This document shows, piece by piece, positions 1 to 7,313 of a stretch of 9,215 bases of DNA. Below the pieces are notes generated by a model. It had not been told where the DNA came from. It made no database searches and saw nothing but the letters and a program-made list of their open reading frames with translations. The stretch's first letter is position 1. Each line of letters begins with the position of its first letter. Location of the stretch: positions 1 to 9,215 of the forward strand of contig JASIEN010000674.1 in the NCBI GenBank assembly GCA_030045935.1, written 5' to 3'. The position numbers and the translations under genes are program-made. Origin of the DNA: Candidatus Sulfotelmatobacter sp. GTDB lineage: Bacteria > Acidobacteriota > Terriglobia > Terriglobales > Acidobacteriaceae.

Positions 1-2
1 TC

Positions 3-1940
3 CTCATTTCGGCCGTCGTTTCATTAACCCTCACGCCGATGATGTCTTCGCGCATCCTTCGCCACAATCCGGAATCGCAGCGGAGCCGCTGGTACCAGAT
101 GTCGGAGGATGCATTCAACCGCATGATCGAGTTCTATGGCCGCACCTTGAAGGTTGTTCTCCAATATCAAACCATCACGCTGCTGGTGGCGGTCGCCACG
201 CTGGTGCTCACGGTATTTCTATACATCGTGATTCCGAAAGGCTTCTTCCCGGTGCAGGATACGGGCGTAATCCAGGGCATTTCCCAGGCGCCACAATCCA
301 TCTCGTTCGCAGCCATGTCGCAAAAGCAGCAGGAGCTCGCTTCAGTCATTCTGAAAGATCCGGCTGTTGAGAGCCTCTCGTCTTTCATCGGGGCCGACGG
401 TACGAACACGACGCTGAACAGCGGGCGGATGTCAATCAATCTGAAACCGATAAGTGAGCGCGATCTGAGCGCGTCTGACGTGATTCGACGGCTGCAGCAG
501 AACCTGGCAAACGTGCACGGCATTCATTTGTACATGCAGCCGGTGCAGGACATCACGGTGGATGACCGAGTCACACGCACGCAATATCAGTACACGCTGG
601 AAGATCCCGACATCAATGAATTGAATGAATGGACAGGCAGGTTTGTAAAAGAGCTGAACAATCTGCACGATCTGGAAGACGTTGCCACCGACCAGCAAAC
701 CGGAGCGCGGGCAATCGCGGTGAACATTGACCGTGTAACAGCGTCGCGGCTCGGAATCGCGCCCGCTACAGTGGACAATACGCTTTACGATGCCTACGGC
801 CAGCGTCAGGTAAACACCCTTTACACACAGCTCAACCAATATCACGTGGTTATGGAGACGCAGCCGGAGTGGCAACAGGATCCCAGCCGGCTGAGCGCAT
901 TGTATCTGCAAGCGAATGCGTCGTCCGGTGCGACCGGCGCAGCGGCCTCCACTTCTTTTTCGGCATCTGGGTCGGCTTCGGCAGGCTCAAACGCAACCAC
1001 AACCTCGGTTCTGTATACGCCATCCGCAGAAACGCTACTGCCTCCGACGACGGTCCTCACGCTTGCGAACACTACCACTAGCACGTCGCTCAACGCGGGC
1101 ACGTTTGCGGGAACAACACCGAATACGGTGGTTTCGGCGAGCGCGGCTAGTGCGATTCCCCTGGGAGCATTCGTTCACGTAGCAAACACGACTGAGTCGC
1201 TGTCCATCAATCACCAGGGACAATTTCCATCCGTAACGGTCTCATTCAACCTCGGCCCGCGCGCCGCCCTGGGAACGGCGATCAGTGAAATCAACGATGC
1301 TGCGAAAAAAATAGAATTTCCACCTACGATTCAAGCGCAGTTTCAGGGGACCGCGGCCTCGTTTGAGAATTCGCTTTCCAACGAAGCGCTGCTGATTCTG
1401 GCGGCGCTGGTCGTCGTCTACATCGTGCTGGGCGTACTCTATGAAAGTTTCATCCACCCGGTCACGATCCTTTCCACGTTGCCCTCGGCCGGCGTCGGCG
1501 CATTGCTGGCACTGATTCTGTTCCGCCAGGACCTGAGCGTGGTCGCGATCATCGGCATTATTTTGCTGATTGGCATCGTCAAAAAGAACGGCATCATGAT
1601 CGTCGATTTTGCACTGGAAGCGGAGCGCCAGCGCGGCAAGAACTCGACAGAAGCGATCTACGAAGCCAGCCTGCTGCGCTTCCGGCCGATCATGATGACG
1701 ACCATGGCTGCGCTACTCGGCGGCCTTCCTCTTGCGCTTGGCCGCGGCTACGGTTCCGAGCTACGTCGCCCGCTGGGAATTTGCATGGTCGGCGGGTTGC
1801 TCGTAAGCCAGGTACTGACGCTTTACACGACGCCAGTGATTTATGTCTTCTTCGATCGTCTGGCGCAGCGCTTTGGCAAGCACACGCCTGATGCGCGAAC
1901 CGGTGCCACGGGTCCAGACTCGCACCCGGAGACCGTATGA
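3..1940 (+). CDS. mdtB: MdtB-like RND multidrug efflux permease, 5' end cut off by window
   Basis: C-terminal 645 residues of an inner-membrane RND (HAE1) proton-driven drug exporter. The reading frame is open from base 3 and reads a typical TM6 end (AVVSLTLTPMM) before the first in-window ATG at 39, so that ATG is internal. About 460 N-terminal residues, including the TM4 Asp pair, are missing. Numbered from the ATG at 39: TM7 about 45-65, followed by the RND hallmark IPKGFFPVQDTG; second porter/docking half about 70-445; TM8-12 about 449-615. The proton-relay Lys of TM10 is K516 (IVKKNGIMIVDF), and RPIMMTTMAALLGG marks TM11. The ending (GICMVGGLLVSQVLTLYTTPVIY) resembles E. coli MdtB more than MdtC. 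Odd: residues 294-372 are a Ser/Ala/Thr-rich stretch in the docking region, where the downstream paralogue has about 11 residues. The stop overlaps the next start (ATGA). The substrate cannot be read from sequence. Confidence 0.93.
   Translation, partial: LISAVVSLTLTPMMSSRILRHNPESQRSRWYQMSEDAFNRMIEFYGRTLKVVLQYQTITLLVAVATLVLTVFLYIVIPKGFFPVQDTGVIQGISQAPQSISFAAMSQKQQELASVILKDPAVESLSSFIGADGTNTTLNSGRMSINLKPISERDLSASDVIRRLQQNLANVHGIHLYMQPVQDITVDDRVTRTQYQYTLEDPDINELNEWTGRFVKELNNLHDLEDVATDQQTGARAIAVNIDRVTASRLGIAPATVDNTLYDAYGQRQVNTLYTQLNQYHVVMETQPEWQQDPSRLSALYLQANASSGATGAAASTSFSASGSASAGSNATTTSVLYTPSAETLLPPTTVLTLANTTTSTSLNAGTFAGTTPNTVVSASAASAIPLGAFVHVANTTESLSINHQGQFPSVTVSFNLGPRAALGTAISEINDAAKKIEFPPTIQAQFQGTAASFENSLSNEALLILAALVVVYIVLGVLYESFIHPVTILSTLPSAGVGALLALILFRQDLSVVAIIGIILLIGIVKKNGIMIVDFALEAERQRGKNSTEAIYEASLLRFRPIMMTTMAALLGGLPLALGRGYGSELRRPLGICMVGGLLVSQVLTLYTTPVIYVFFDRLAQRFGKHTPDARTGATGPDSHPETV
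918..1154 (+). other. Low-complexity Ser/Ala/Thr-rich insert inside the MdtB-like pump
   Basis: About 79 codons between LYLQAN and IPLGAF are dominated by Ser, Ala, Thr, Gly and Asn, with only one charged residue (a Glu) and no Cys. In the paralogous MdtC-like protein encoded next door, the equivalent interval between YIYVK and MAPIANF is about 11 residues. In AcrB-type pumps this position (before the 'VPFSAF' strand) lies in the C-terminal docking subdomain, at the top of the periplasmic funnel near the adaptor. The frame stays open and homology resumes cleanly (SINHQGQFPSVTVSFNL), so this is an in-frame insertion and not a frameshift. I saw no clean tandem repeat in the DNA. Its function is unknown. 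Confidence 0.8.
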
Positions 1941-4900
1941 GTATTTCCGAACCATTCATTCGGCGGCCGGTTGCGACTACCTTATTGACGATTGCAGTCG
2001 CCATTGCGGGAGCTGTTGGTTTCACGGTGCTGCCCGTTTCCCCCTTGCCGCAAGTGGATTTCCCTACCATCTCTGTTTCCGCAAGCCTTCCCGGAGCGAG
2101 CGCGGAAATCATGGCCTCCTCGGTGGCTACGCCCCTCGAGCGGCAACTCGGTCATATTGCTTCAATTACTGAAATGACGTCCTCAAGCAGTCTCGGCAGC
2201 ACATCCATCACTTTGCAATTCGATTTATCGCGAAACATTGATGCCGCGGCCCGCGATGTTCAGGCGGCAATCAACGCGGCCCGCACCTATCTGCCGGCGA
2301 ACCTTCCGGCAAACCCGACCTGGCGAAAATACAACCCCTCCGACGCTCCCATCATGATTTTGGGACTCACGTCAAAGAAATATCCCACGTATAAGCTCTA
2401 CGATGAGGCCTCCACTGTCATCTCCCAAAAGCTTTCGCAAATCCAAGGAGTGGGACAGGTAGTCGTGGGTGGCGGCGCTCTGCCCTCGGTGCGAGTGGAG
2501 GTCAATCCTACGCTGCTGGAAAGTCATGGACTGACGCTTGCCAATGTACAGTCCGCGCTGAGCCTGCAAAACGCGGATATGCCACGCGGACGATTTGCGA
2601 ACAACGCGGTAAACGCCGACATTATTACCAACGATCAGATTTCGGACGCCGAACAATACAAACCGCTCATCATTGGCTACAACAATGGCGCGGCAGTTCG
2701 ATTGAGTGACGTTGCCGACGTAGAGAACTCCACGCAAAATCTACGGGCGGCAGGATATCTCAATGGCATTCCTTCCATTACCGTCATCATCTTTCGCCAG
2801 CCGGGCGCCAACATTATTGACACAGTCGATCGCATCCGGTCTCAGTTGCCGTTTCTGGAAGCGACATTGCCGCAAGGAATTCACGCGACGATCGTTCTCG
2901 ATCGCACCACCACAATCCGCGCGTCGGTGGACGACGTTGAACGGACACTGGTTTTGTCGATCGTGCTGGTCGTGGTGGTGGTTTTTGTTTTTTTGCGCAA
3001 TCCACGCTCCACCATCATTCCCAGCGTTGCAGTTCCCGTCTCACTGGTAGCCACGTTCGCCGTGATGTATCTGGTTGGTTTCAGCCTTGACAATCTATCG
3101 CTCATGGCCCTGACCATCTCGACCGGCTTCGTTATCGACGATGCCATCGTGGTGATGGAAAACATCACCCGCTTCCTGGAGCAGGGAATGCCGCCGTTTG
3201 AAGCGGCGCTGAAAGGAGCGCGCGAGATCGGTTTTACGGTTTTTTCTATCAGCATCTCGCTGGTGGCCGTGTTCATTCCCATCTTGCTGATGGCCGGAAT
3301 TGTTGGACGGCTTTTCCGCGAATTTGCAGTCACGCTCGCAACCGCAATCGTCGTTTCCATGGTCATCTCGCTTACCACAACTCCGACCATGTGCGCGCAC
3401 CTTTTGAAATCGGAAAAAGAGAGAACGCACGGACGCTTTTATCGCTGGAGCGAAAAGTTTTTCAACGAGATGCTCTCGATTTATCGCACATCACTCGAAT
3501 GGGTATTGGAGAATCCCACATTTACGCTCAGTGTTCTGGGGCTGACGATTGCCTTGAATTTCCTATTAATCGTGCGGATTCCAAAAGGTTTTTTCCCCCA
3601 ACAGGACACCGGTGCGCTGGTCGGCGGCGTACAAGGGCCGCAGGACGCTTCTTTTCCCTTCATGAATTATTCGATCCTGCAACTCGTCAAGGTCATCAAA
3701 AGCGATCCCGCAGTAGCGGACGTGAACGCATACACGGGCGGCAACGGCGCCAGCAACGGCGGATTCATCTACATGGCACTGAAGCCGCTCGATGAACGCA
3801 AGGTGAGCGCGGCTGAAGTCATCAACCGCTTGCGGCCAAAGCTCAATCGATTGCCGGTGGCTTCCGCGTTCTTACAAGCGGTCCAGGACTTGCGTATTGG
3901 AGGCCGTTCGAGCAATGCGCTGTATCAGTACACGATTCAGTCCGACAACATTGCTGATCTTGTGCACTGGGGGCCTCCGCTGCTCGCCGGCATGAAAACA
4001 CTTCCCGGCCTGCAAGATGTAAACAGCGATCAGCAAAATGGGGGTTTACAGTCCCTGCTGACTTACGATCGCGTGACTGCCGCGCGCCTGGGTCAGACGG
4101 CAAGTTCACTCGACAGTTCGCTGTATTCCGCCTTCGGCCAGTCGGAAGTTTCTGTGATTTATACGCAACTCAACCAGTATTACGTTGTGCTCGAAGTTGC
4201 ACCGCCCTACTGGCAATCACCGCAGGACTTGAACTACATATACGTTAAGAGTAATCCCAACGGAAGCAACGCCGTCGCGATGGCGCCGATTGCCAACTTT
4301 GCCAAATTGCAGACGGGTACAACGGCGCTGCAGGTAAACCACACCGGACTTTTTCCATCAGTCACCGTTTCATTCAATCTAGCGCCCAATGTCTCATTGA
4401 GCCAGGCCACCCAGGAAATTCAGAATCTCGAGCGGAAACTGGGCACGCCGGCAACTATTCATGGATTTTTTGCGGGAACGCTGCAGGCATATCAGCAGTC
4501 GCTTTCGACCGAGCCCATCCTGGTTGGAACCGCACTACTCGCCGTTTACATCGTGCTCGGAATTCTTTATGAGAGCTTCGTCCATCCGCTCACGATTATT
4601 TCGACCCTCCCCTCGGCAAGCGTAGGGGCAATGCTGGCTTTGATGATCTTTCACATGGATCTTAACGTCATCTCAATCATCGGCATCGTGCTGCTGATCG
4701 GCATTGTGAAGAAAAACGCAATTATGATGATCGACTTCGCACTCATGGCGGAACGCGAAGAGGGAAAGAACACCCGCGATTCAATTTTCGAGGCCTGCAT
4801 GCTGCGCTTCAGGCCCATTATGATGACAACCATGGCCGCGTTGTTCGGCGCTCTGCCGCTGGCGTTGGGCACTGGAGTGGGTTCCGAGCTGCGCCGGCCG

Positions 4901-5071
4901 CTGGGCATCACGATTGTGGGCGGGCTGCTCCTCAGTCAGCTGATTACGCTTTACACGACGCCGGTCGTCTACCTATCACTCGATCGCTTGCGCCTTCGTT
5001 TATTAGAAAAGGAGCACGACACGCTGCCCGGTGAAATGCTCAAAGGCGCGCCAGGGGGCACGCGGATATGA
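1937..5071 (+). CDS. mdtC: MdtC-like RND multidrug efflux permease
   Basis: Complete 1044-residue inner-membrane RND exporter, the usual family length, that uses the proton gradient to extrude drugs from the periplasm or membrane. The N-terminus (FIRRPVATTLLTIAVAIAG) is the typical TM1 start. Then come PLPQVDFPTISVSASLPGAS and the first porter half (about 30-330), TM2-6 (about 335-490), TM7 (about 527-547) with IPKGFFPQQDTG, the second porter half (about 550-855), and TM8-12 (about 860-1020). Proton-relay residues are present: D401/D402 in TM4 (VIDDAIVVMENI) and K926 in TM10 (IVKKNAIMMIDF). Overall wording is very close to E. coli MdtC (for example SSVATPLERQLG, NPSDAPIMILGLTS). The start is the ATG overlapping the mdtB stop, with GGAG 5 nt upstream (1928-1931). 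It probably forms a mixed trimer with the MdtB-like protein, as E. coli MdtB2C does; this is inference. It is intact, with no missing motif. Confidence 0.96.
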   Translation: MSISEPFIRRPVATTLLTIAVAIAGAVGFTVLPVSPLPQVDFPTISVSASLPGASAEIMASSVATPLERQLGHIASITEMTSSSSLGSTSITLQFDLSRNIDAAARDVQAAINAARTYLPANLPANPTWRKYNPSDAPIMILGLTSKKYPTYKLYDEASTVISQKLSQIQGVGQVVVGGGALPSVRVEVNPTLLESHGLTLANVQSALSLQNADMPRGRFANNAVNADIITNDQISDAEQYKPLIIGYNNGAAVRLSDVADVENSTQNLRAAGYLNGIPSITVIIFRQPGANIIDTVDRIRSQLPFLEATLPQGIHATIVLDRTTTIRASVDDVERTLVLSIVLVVVVVFVFLRNPRSTIIPSVAVPVSLVATFAVMYLVGFSLDNLSLMALTISTGFVIDDAIVVMENITRFLEQGMPPFEAALKGAREIGFTVFSISISLVAVFIPILLMAGIVGRLFREFAVTLATAIVVSMVISLTTTPTMCAHLLKSEKERTHGRFYRWSEKFFNEMLSIYRTSLEWVLENPTFTLSVLGLTIALNFLLIVRIPKGFFPQQDTGALVGGVQGPQDASFPFMNYSILQLVKVIKSDPAVADVNAYTGGNGASNGGFIYMALKPLDERKVSAAEVINRLRPKLNRLPVASAFLQAVQDLRIGGRSSNALYQYTIQSDNIADLVHWGPPLLAGMKTLPGLQDVNSDQQNGGLQSLLTYDRVTAARLGQTASSLDSSLYSAFGQSEVSVIYTQLNQYYVVLEVAPPYWQSPQDLNYIYVKSNPNGSNAVAMAPIANFAKLQTGTTALQVNHTGLFPSVTVSFNLAPNVSLSQATQEIQNLERKLGTPATIHGFFAGTLQAYQQSLSTEPILVGTALLAVYIVLGILYESFVHPLTIISTLPSASVGAMLALMIFHMDLNVISIIGIVLLIGIVKKNAIMMIDFALMAEREEGKNTRDSIFEACMLRFRPIMMTTMAALFGALPLALGTGVGSELRRPLGITIVGGLLLSQLITLYTTPVVYLSLDRLRLRLLEKEHDTLPGEMLKGAPGGTRI

Positions 5072-6639
5072 AGCAAAGCCCAAACAATATTTTCGTGCGT
5101 CACCGGTTCGCCACGTCAGGCCTGTCCCTCGCACTAATGTTGACCAGCGCATGCGTCGTTGGGCCGAAATATCATCCGCCCAGCGGGCCGACGCCCTCGG
5201 CCGGGAATTACAAGGAATCTACGGTCAATTTCCAGGACACAGAAGGATGGAAGGTCGCCAATCCGCAGGAAGCGATGCTGAAAGGCAAGTGGTGGGAAAT
5301 TTTCAATGATCCGCAATTGAATGAGCTCGAAGAGCAGGTGAACGTCAACAACCAGAACATAAAGATCTATTTCGAGAATCTGATGGCAGCTCGTGCTGAA
5401 ATCCGTGAGGCAAGAGCGCAGCTTTGGCCGACAGTTACTCTGAATCCCTCGTTCACGCGCTCGCACGCCTCCGGCAGCCTGCTCAATACCTACAATACAA
5501 ATACGTCAACGGGCGCGACGCAAAGCGGCCAAGCTACGAGTTCAGGCCAGACAACCACGGCATGGGCGTTTCCGGTCGAAGTTTCGTGGATGCCGGATCT
5601 TTGGGGAAAAGTTCGCAACGAAATCCGCGAAGCGCAGTTTGGGGCACAGGTAAGCGCAGGGGACCTCGAAAACGAACGCCTGACCGAGCAGGCGAGCCTG
5701 GCGGAATATTACTTCGAGCTTCGCGGACAGGATGCGCTGCAAAAGATTCTGAATGATATCGTCACCGCGGACCAAAAAGCGCTCGATGTTACACAGGCCG
5801 CGTACAACACCGGTATCGACCAGTACATTTCAGTGGTTGAGGCGCAGACCGCACTGGAAAGCGCGCAATCTGCAGCCATCAACGTCGGCGTTGCGCGAGC
5901 ACAATATGAACATGCAATCGCCGTTCTGATTGGAAAAATTCCGTCTGATTTTTCGATGCCAGCGCAGCCGGAGCTGAGAGCGCCGCCGCCGATTCCGGTA
6001 GGCGTTCCGTCGGAACTATTACAGCGCCGTCCGGACGTCGCCGCTGCCGAACGCACGTTGGCCGAAGCGAACGCGATTATTGGCATAGGCTATGGGGCGT
6101 TTTTCCCCGACTTGACACTTTCCGCAACGGGCGGAGTCGAAAGCTCCAGATTCAAGAACTTGTTCACCTGGCCGAGCCGCTTCTGGTCGATCGGGCCTTC
6201 GATTTCGCAGACCATTTTCAATGGCGGTCTATACCGGGCGGAATTGAACCAGTACGTTGCGACCTACAATTCTGATCTCGCGAATTATCGCCAGACCGTT
6301 CTCACCGCTTTTCAGCAGGTCGAGGATAATCTCGCTGCGGTTCGCATCTATTCGCAGCAGATTATCAAGCAGCAGGCCGCGGTCGGCCACTCCCAGGAAT
6401 TTTTCAATCTCGAGTTACAGCGCTATCAGACTGGAATCGATCCATACGTGGACGTACTCACGGCGCAGACCACCTTGCTCTCGAACCAGCAAACGCTCGC
6501 GACTATTCAGATCGAAGAGATGACTTCTGCGGTTGCTCTGATTGAGGCTCTCGGCGGAGGCTGGGATCAGTCGCAGTTACCGACCCCGTCACAGCTCTCG
6601 AAAAAACCAGCTTCGGCGGATACCGGAATTCAGAGATAA
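5068..6639 (+). CDS. NodT-family outer-membrane efflux lipoprotein (TolC-like exit duct)
   Basis: A 523-residue outer-membrane factor that would trimerise into the exit channel for the RND pump encoded upstream. A lipoprotein signal peptide ends in LMLTSAC, making Cys29 the likely lipidated residue; Thr at -3 is a little unusual for a lipobox. VVGPKYHPP follows, as in many NodT-type proteins. Two outer-membrane efflux (OEP) repeats follow, about 85-275 and 305-500, each a long helical hairpin plus two barrel strands. Diagnostic stretches are VSWMPDLWGKVRNEIREAQ (from about 173), VPSELLQRRPDVAAAERTLAEAN (from about 313) and YQTGIDPYVDVLTAQTTLL near the end. Residues 132-164 form a Ser/Thr/Gly/Gln-rich loop predicted to face outside, between the first two barrel strands. 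The start ATG overlaps the mdtC stop (ATGA), and a G-rich ribosome-binding stretch lies 9 nt upstream (5054-5058). It is the last gene of the operon, with no clear terminator after it. Confidence 0.95.
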   Translation: MKQSPNNIFVRHRFATSGLSLALMLTSACVVGPKYHPPSGPTPSAGNYKESTVNFQDTEGWKVANPQEAMLKGKWWEIFNDPQLNELEEQVNVNNQNIKIYFENLMAARAEIREARAQLWPTVTLNPSFTRSHASGSLLNTYNTNTSTGATQSGQATSSGQTTTAWAFPVEVSWMPDLWGKVRNEIREAQFGAQVSAGDLENERLTEQASLAEYYFELRGQDALQKILNDIVTADQKALDVTQAAYNTGIDQYISVVEAQTALESAQSAAINVGVARAQYEHAIAVLIGKIPSDFSMPAQPELRAPPPIPVGVPSELLQRRPDVAAAERTLAEANAIIGIGYGAFFPDLTLSATGGVESSRFKNLFTWPSRFWSIGPSISQTIFNGGLYRAELNQYVATYNSDLANYRQTVLTAFQQVEDNLAAVRIYSQQIIKQQAAVGHSQEFFNLELQRYQTGIDPYVDVLTAQTTLLSNQQTLATIQIEEMTSAVALIEALGGGWDQSQLPTPSQLSKKPASADTGIQR

Positions 6640-6666
6640 CATTCAAGCCCATTTTCCGAGTGAAAA

Positions 6667-7167
6667 CTAAAAAGCTGATATCAGTCTCCCTACTACACGG
6701 CCTACTTCTTCGAGCTTGCGCAGATCACTCTCGGTAAAGTCCGGTCCAGCCACGCCCGGGCGGGCCGCTTTGCGGGAGATTTGAATGACCCCGACGACCT
6801 TTCCATCTTGAGCCAGAAGAGGCGCCGACATGAGTTTCTGGATTACTTGTTCATCGACTACCTTATCCCCCAGTTCGACCAGTTCAAAAACACTGAAATG
6901 GTCTACCTTGGCAAAGTTGTTGAAAACCTTCGCCTGCTGCGTTCGGGCTGTGCGTGCAGCTACAGACGAACTTGCAAGAGGGATTGCCCCGGCAGTTTTC
7001 AATGCGGCCGGGTGCACGAAATGCAGCATGGTTCCCCTAAGCTTCAGCAATCCGACTTCTGTGTCTCTTACGTCGAATAGCTGCGCTGCCCAAGCAGAGA
7101 TCGACTCGGGGGTAATTCCCGTGTTCAGCCTTGCAAAATCTTCCAGGTCGAGCATCTTCATAAGCAT
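6667..7167 (-). CDS. Small stand-alone GAF-domain protein
   Basis: A 166-residue soluble protein with no signal peptide or membrane segment, and no Cys residue. It looks like a single GAF domain. The second half has the typical pattern: LMSAPLLAQDGKVVGVIQISRKA, then an acidic spacer and a final amphipathic helix (FTESDLRKLEEVGRVVGRLI). GAF domains bind small ligands or act in signalling, but there is no attached kinase, cyclase, phosphodiesterase or DNA-binding domain here, so the role is unknown. I recall similar solo proteins in Acidobacteriota; this is not checked. The start is uncertain among three in-frame ATGs (7167, 7161, 7155). An AGG element lies about 8 nt before the ATG at 7161, which makes that one slightly better. 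It converges with the efflux operon (27 bp between stops) and lies downstream of the MFS gene on the same strand with a 146-bp gap, so it may have its own promoter. Confidence 0.8.
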   Translation of the reverse strand: MLMKMLDLEDFARLNTGITPESISAWAAQLFDVRDTEVGLLKLRGTMLHFVHPAALKTAGAIPLASSSVAARTARTQQAKVFNNFAKVDHFSVFELVELGDKVVDEQVIQKLMSAPLLAQDGKVVGVIQISRKAARPGVAGPDFTESDLRKLEEVGRVVGRLISAF

Positions 7168-7313
7168 GGCCTAATAGCCGGTTTGCGGCAAGATGACTAC
7201 CGTGCCACTCTTTGGGCTCCCCAACTATAAGATTTCTGCGGTGACGACAGTGTCATGTTCTTAGGCCACGCACGGAAAAGCACGGATCGAGAAAAGGAAT
7301 TATTCCTGAAGCA
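7168..7313. other. 146-bp intergenic gap between MFS and GAF genes
   Basis: No gene is visible. On the minus strand TATAGT (7224-7229) matches a sigma-70 -10 box at five of six bases, 56 bp before the GAF start at 7167. No convincing -35 box sits 16-18 bp upstream, so it is only a weak promoter candidate for the GAF gene. A 13-bp palindrome (AGGAAT-T-ATTCCT, 7295-7307) lies just after the MFS stop. On the minus strand it is followed by TTTTCT, but the stem is short and A/T-rich, so it is at most a poor terminator. Confidence 0.25.

Noticed and set aside
39..41. ATG as the true start of the first RND gene
   Set aside because: The same frame is open back to base 3 and reads conserved TM6 sequence (LISAVVSLTLTP), so the ATG is internal and the gene begins outside the window.
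432..911. Long antisense open frames across the RND genes (also 2881-3390 and 1690-2112)
   Set aside because: They lie opposite strongly conserved RND coding sequence, have no recognisable domains and are expected shadows of a GC-biased gene.
2988..2994. T7 run in mdtC as a possible slippage or phase-variation site
   Set aside because: It encodes ordinary hydrophobic TM2 residues (VFVFL), the frame is intact, and such runs recur by chance in membrane-protein genes.
6652..6666. Hairpin TTTTC-CGAGT-GAAAA between the convergent operon and GAF gene as a terminator
   Set aside because: Only a 5-bp stem with four A/T pairs and no adjacent T-run; too weak to call.
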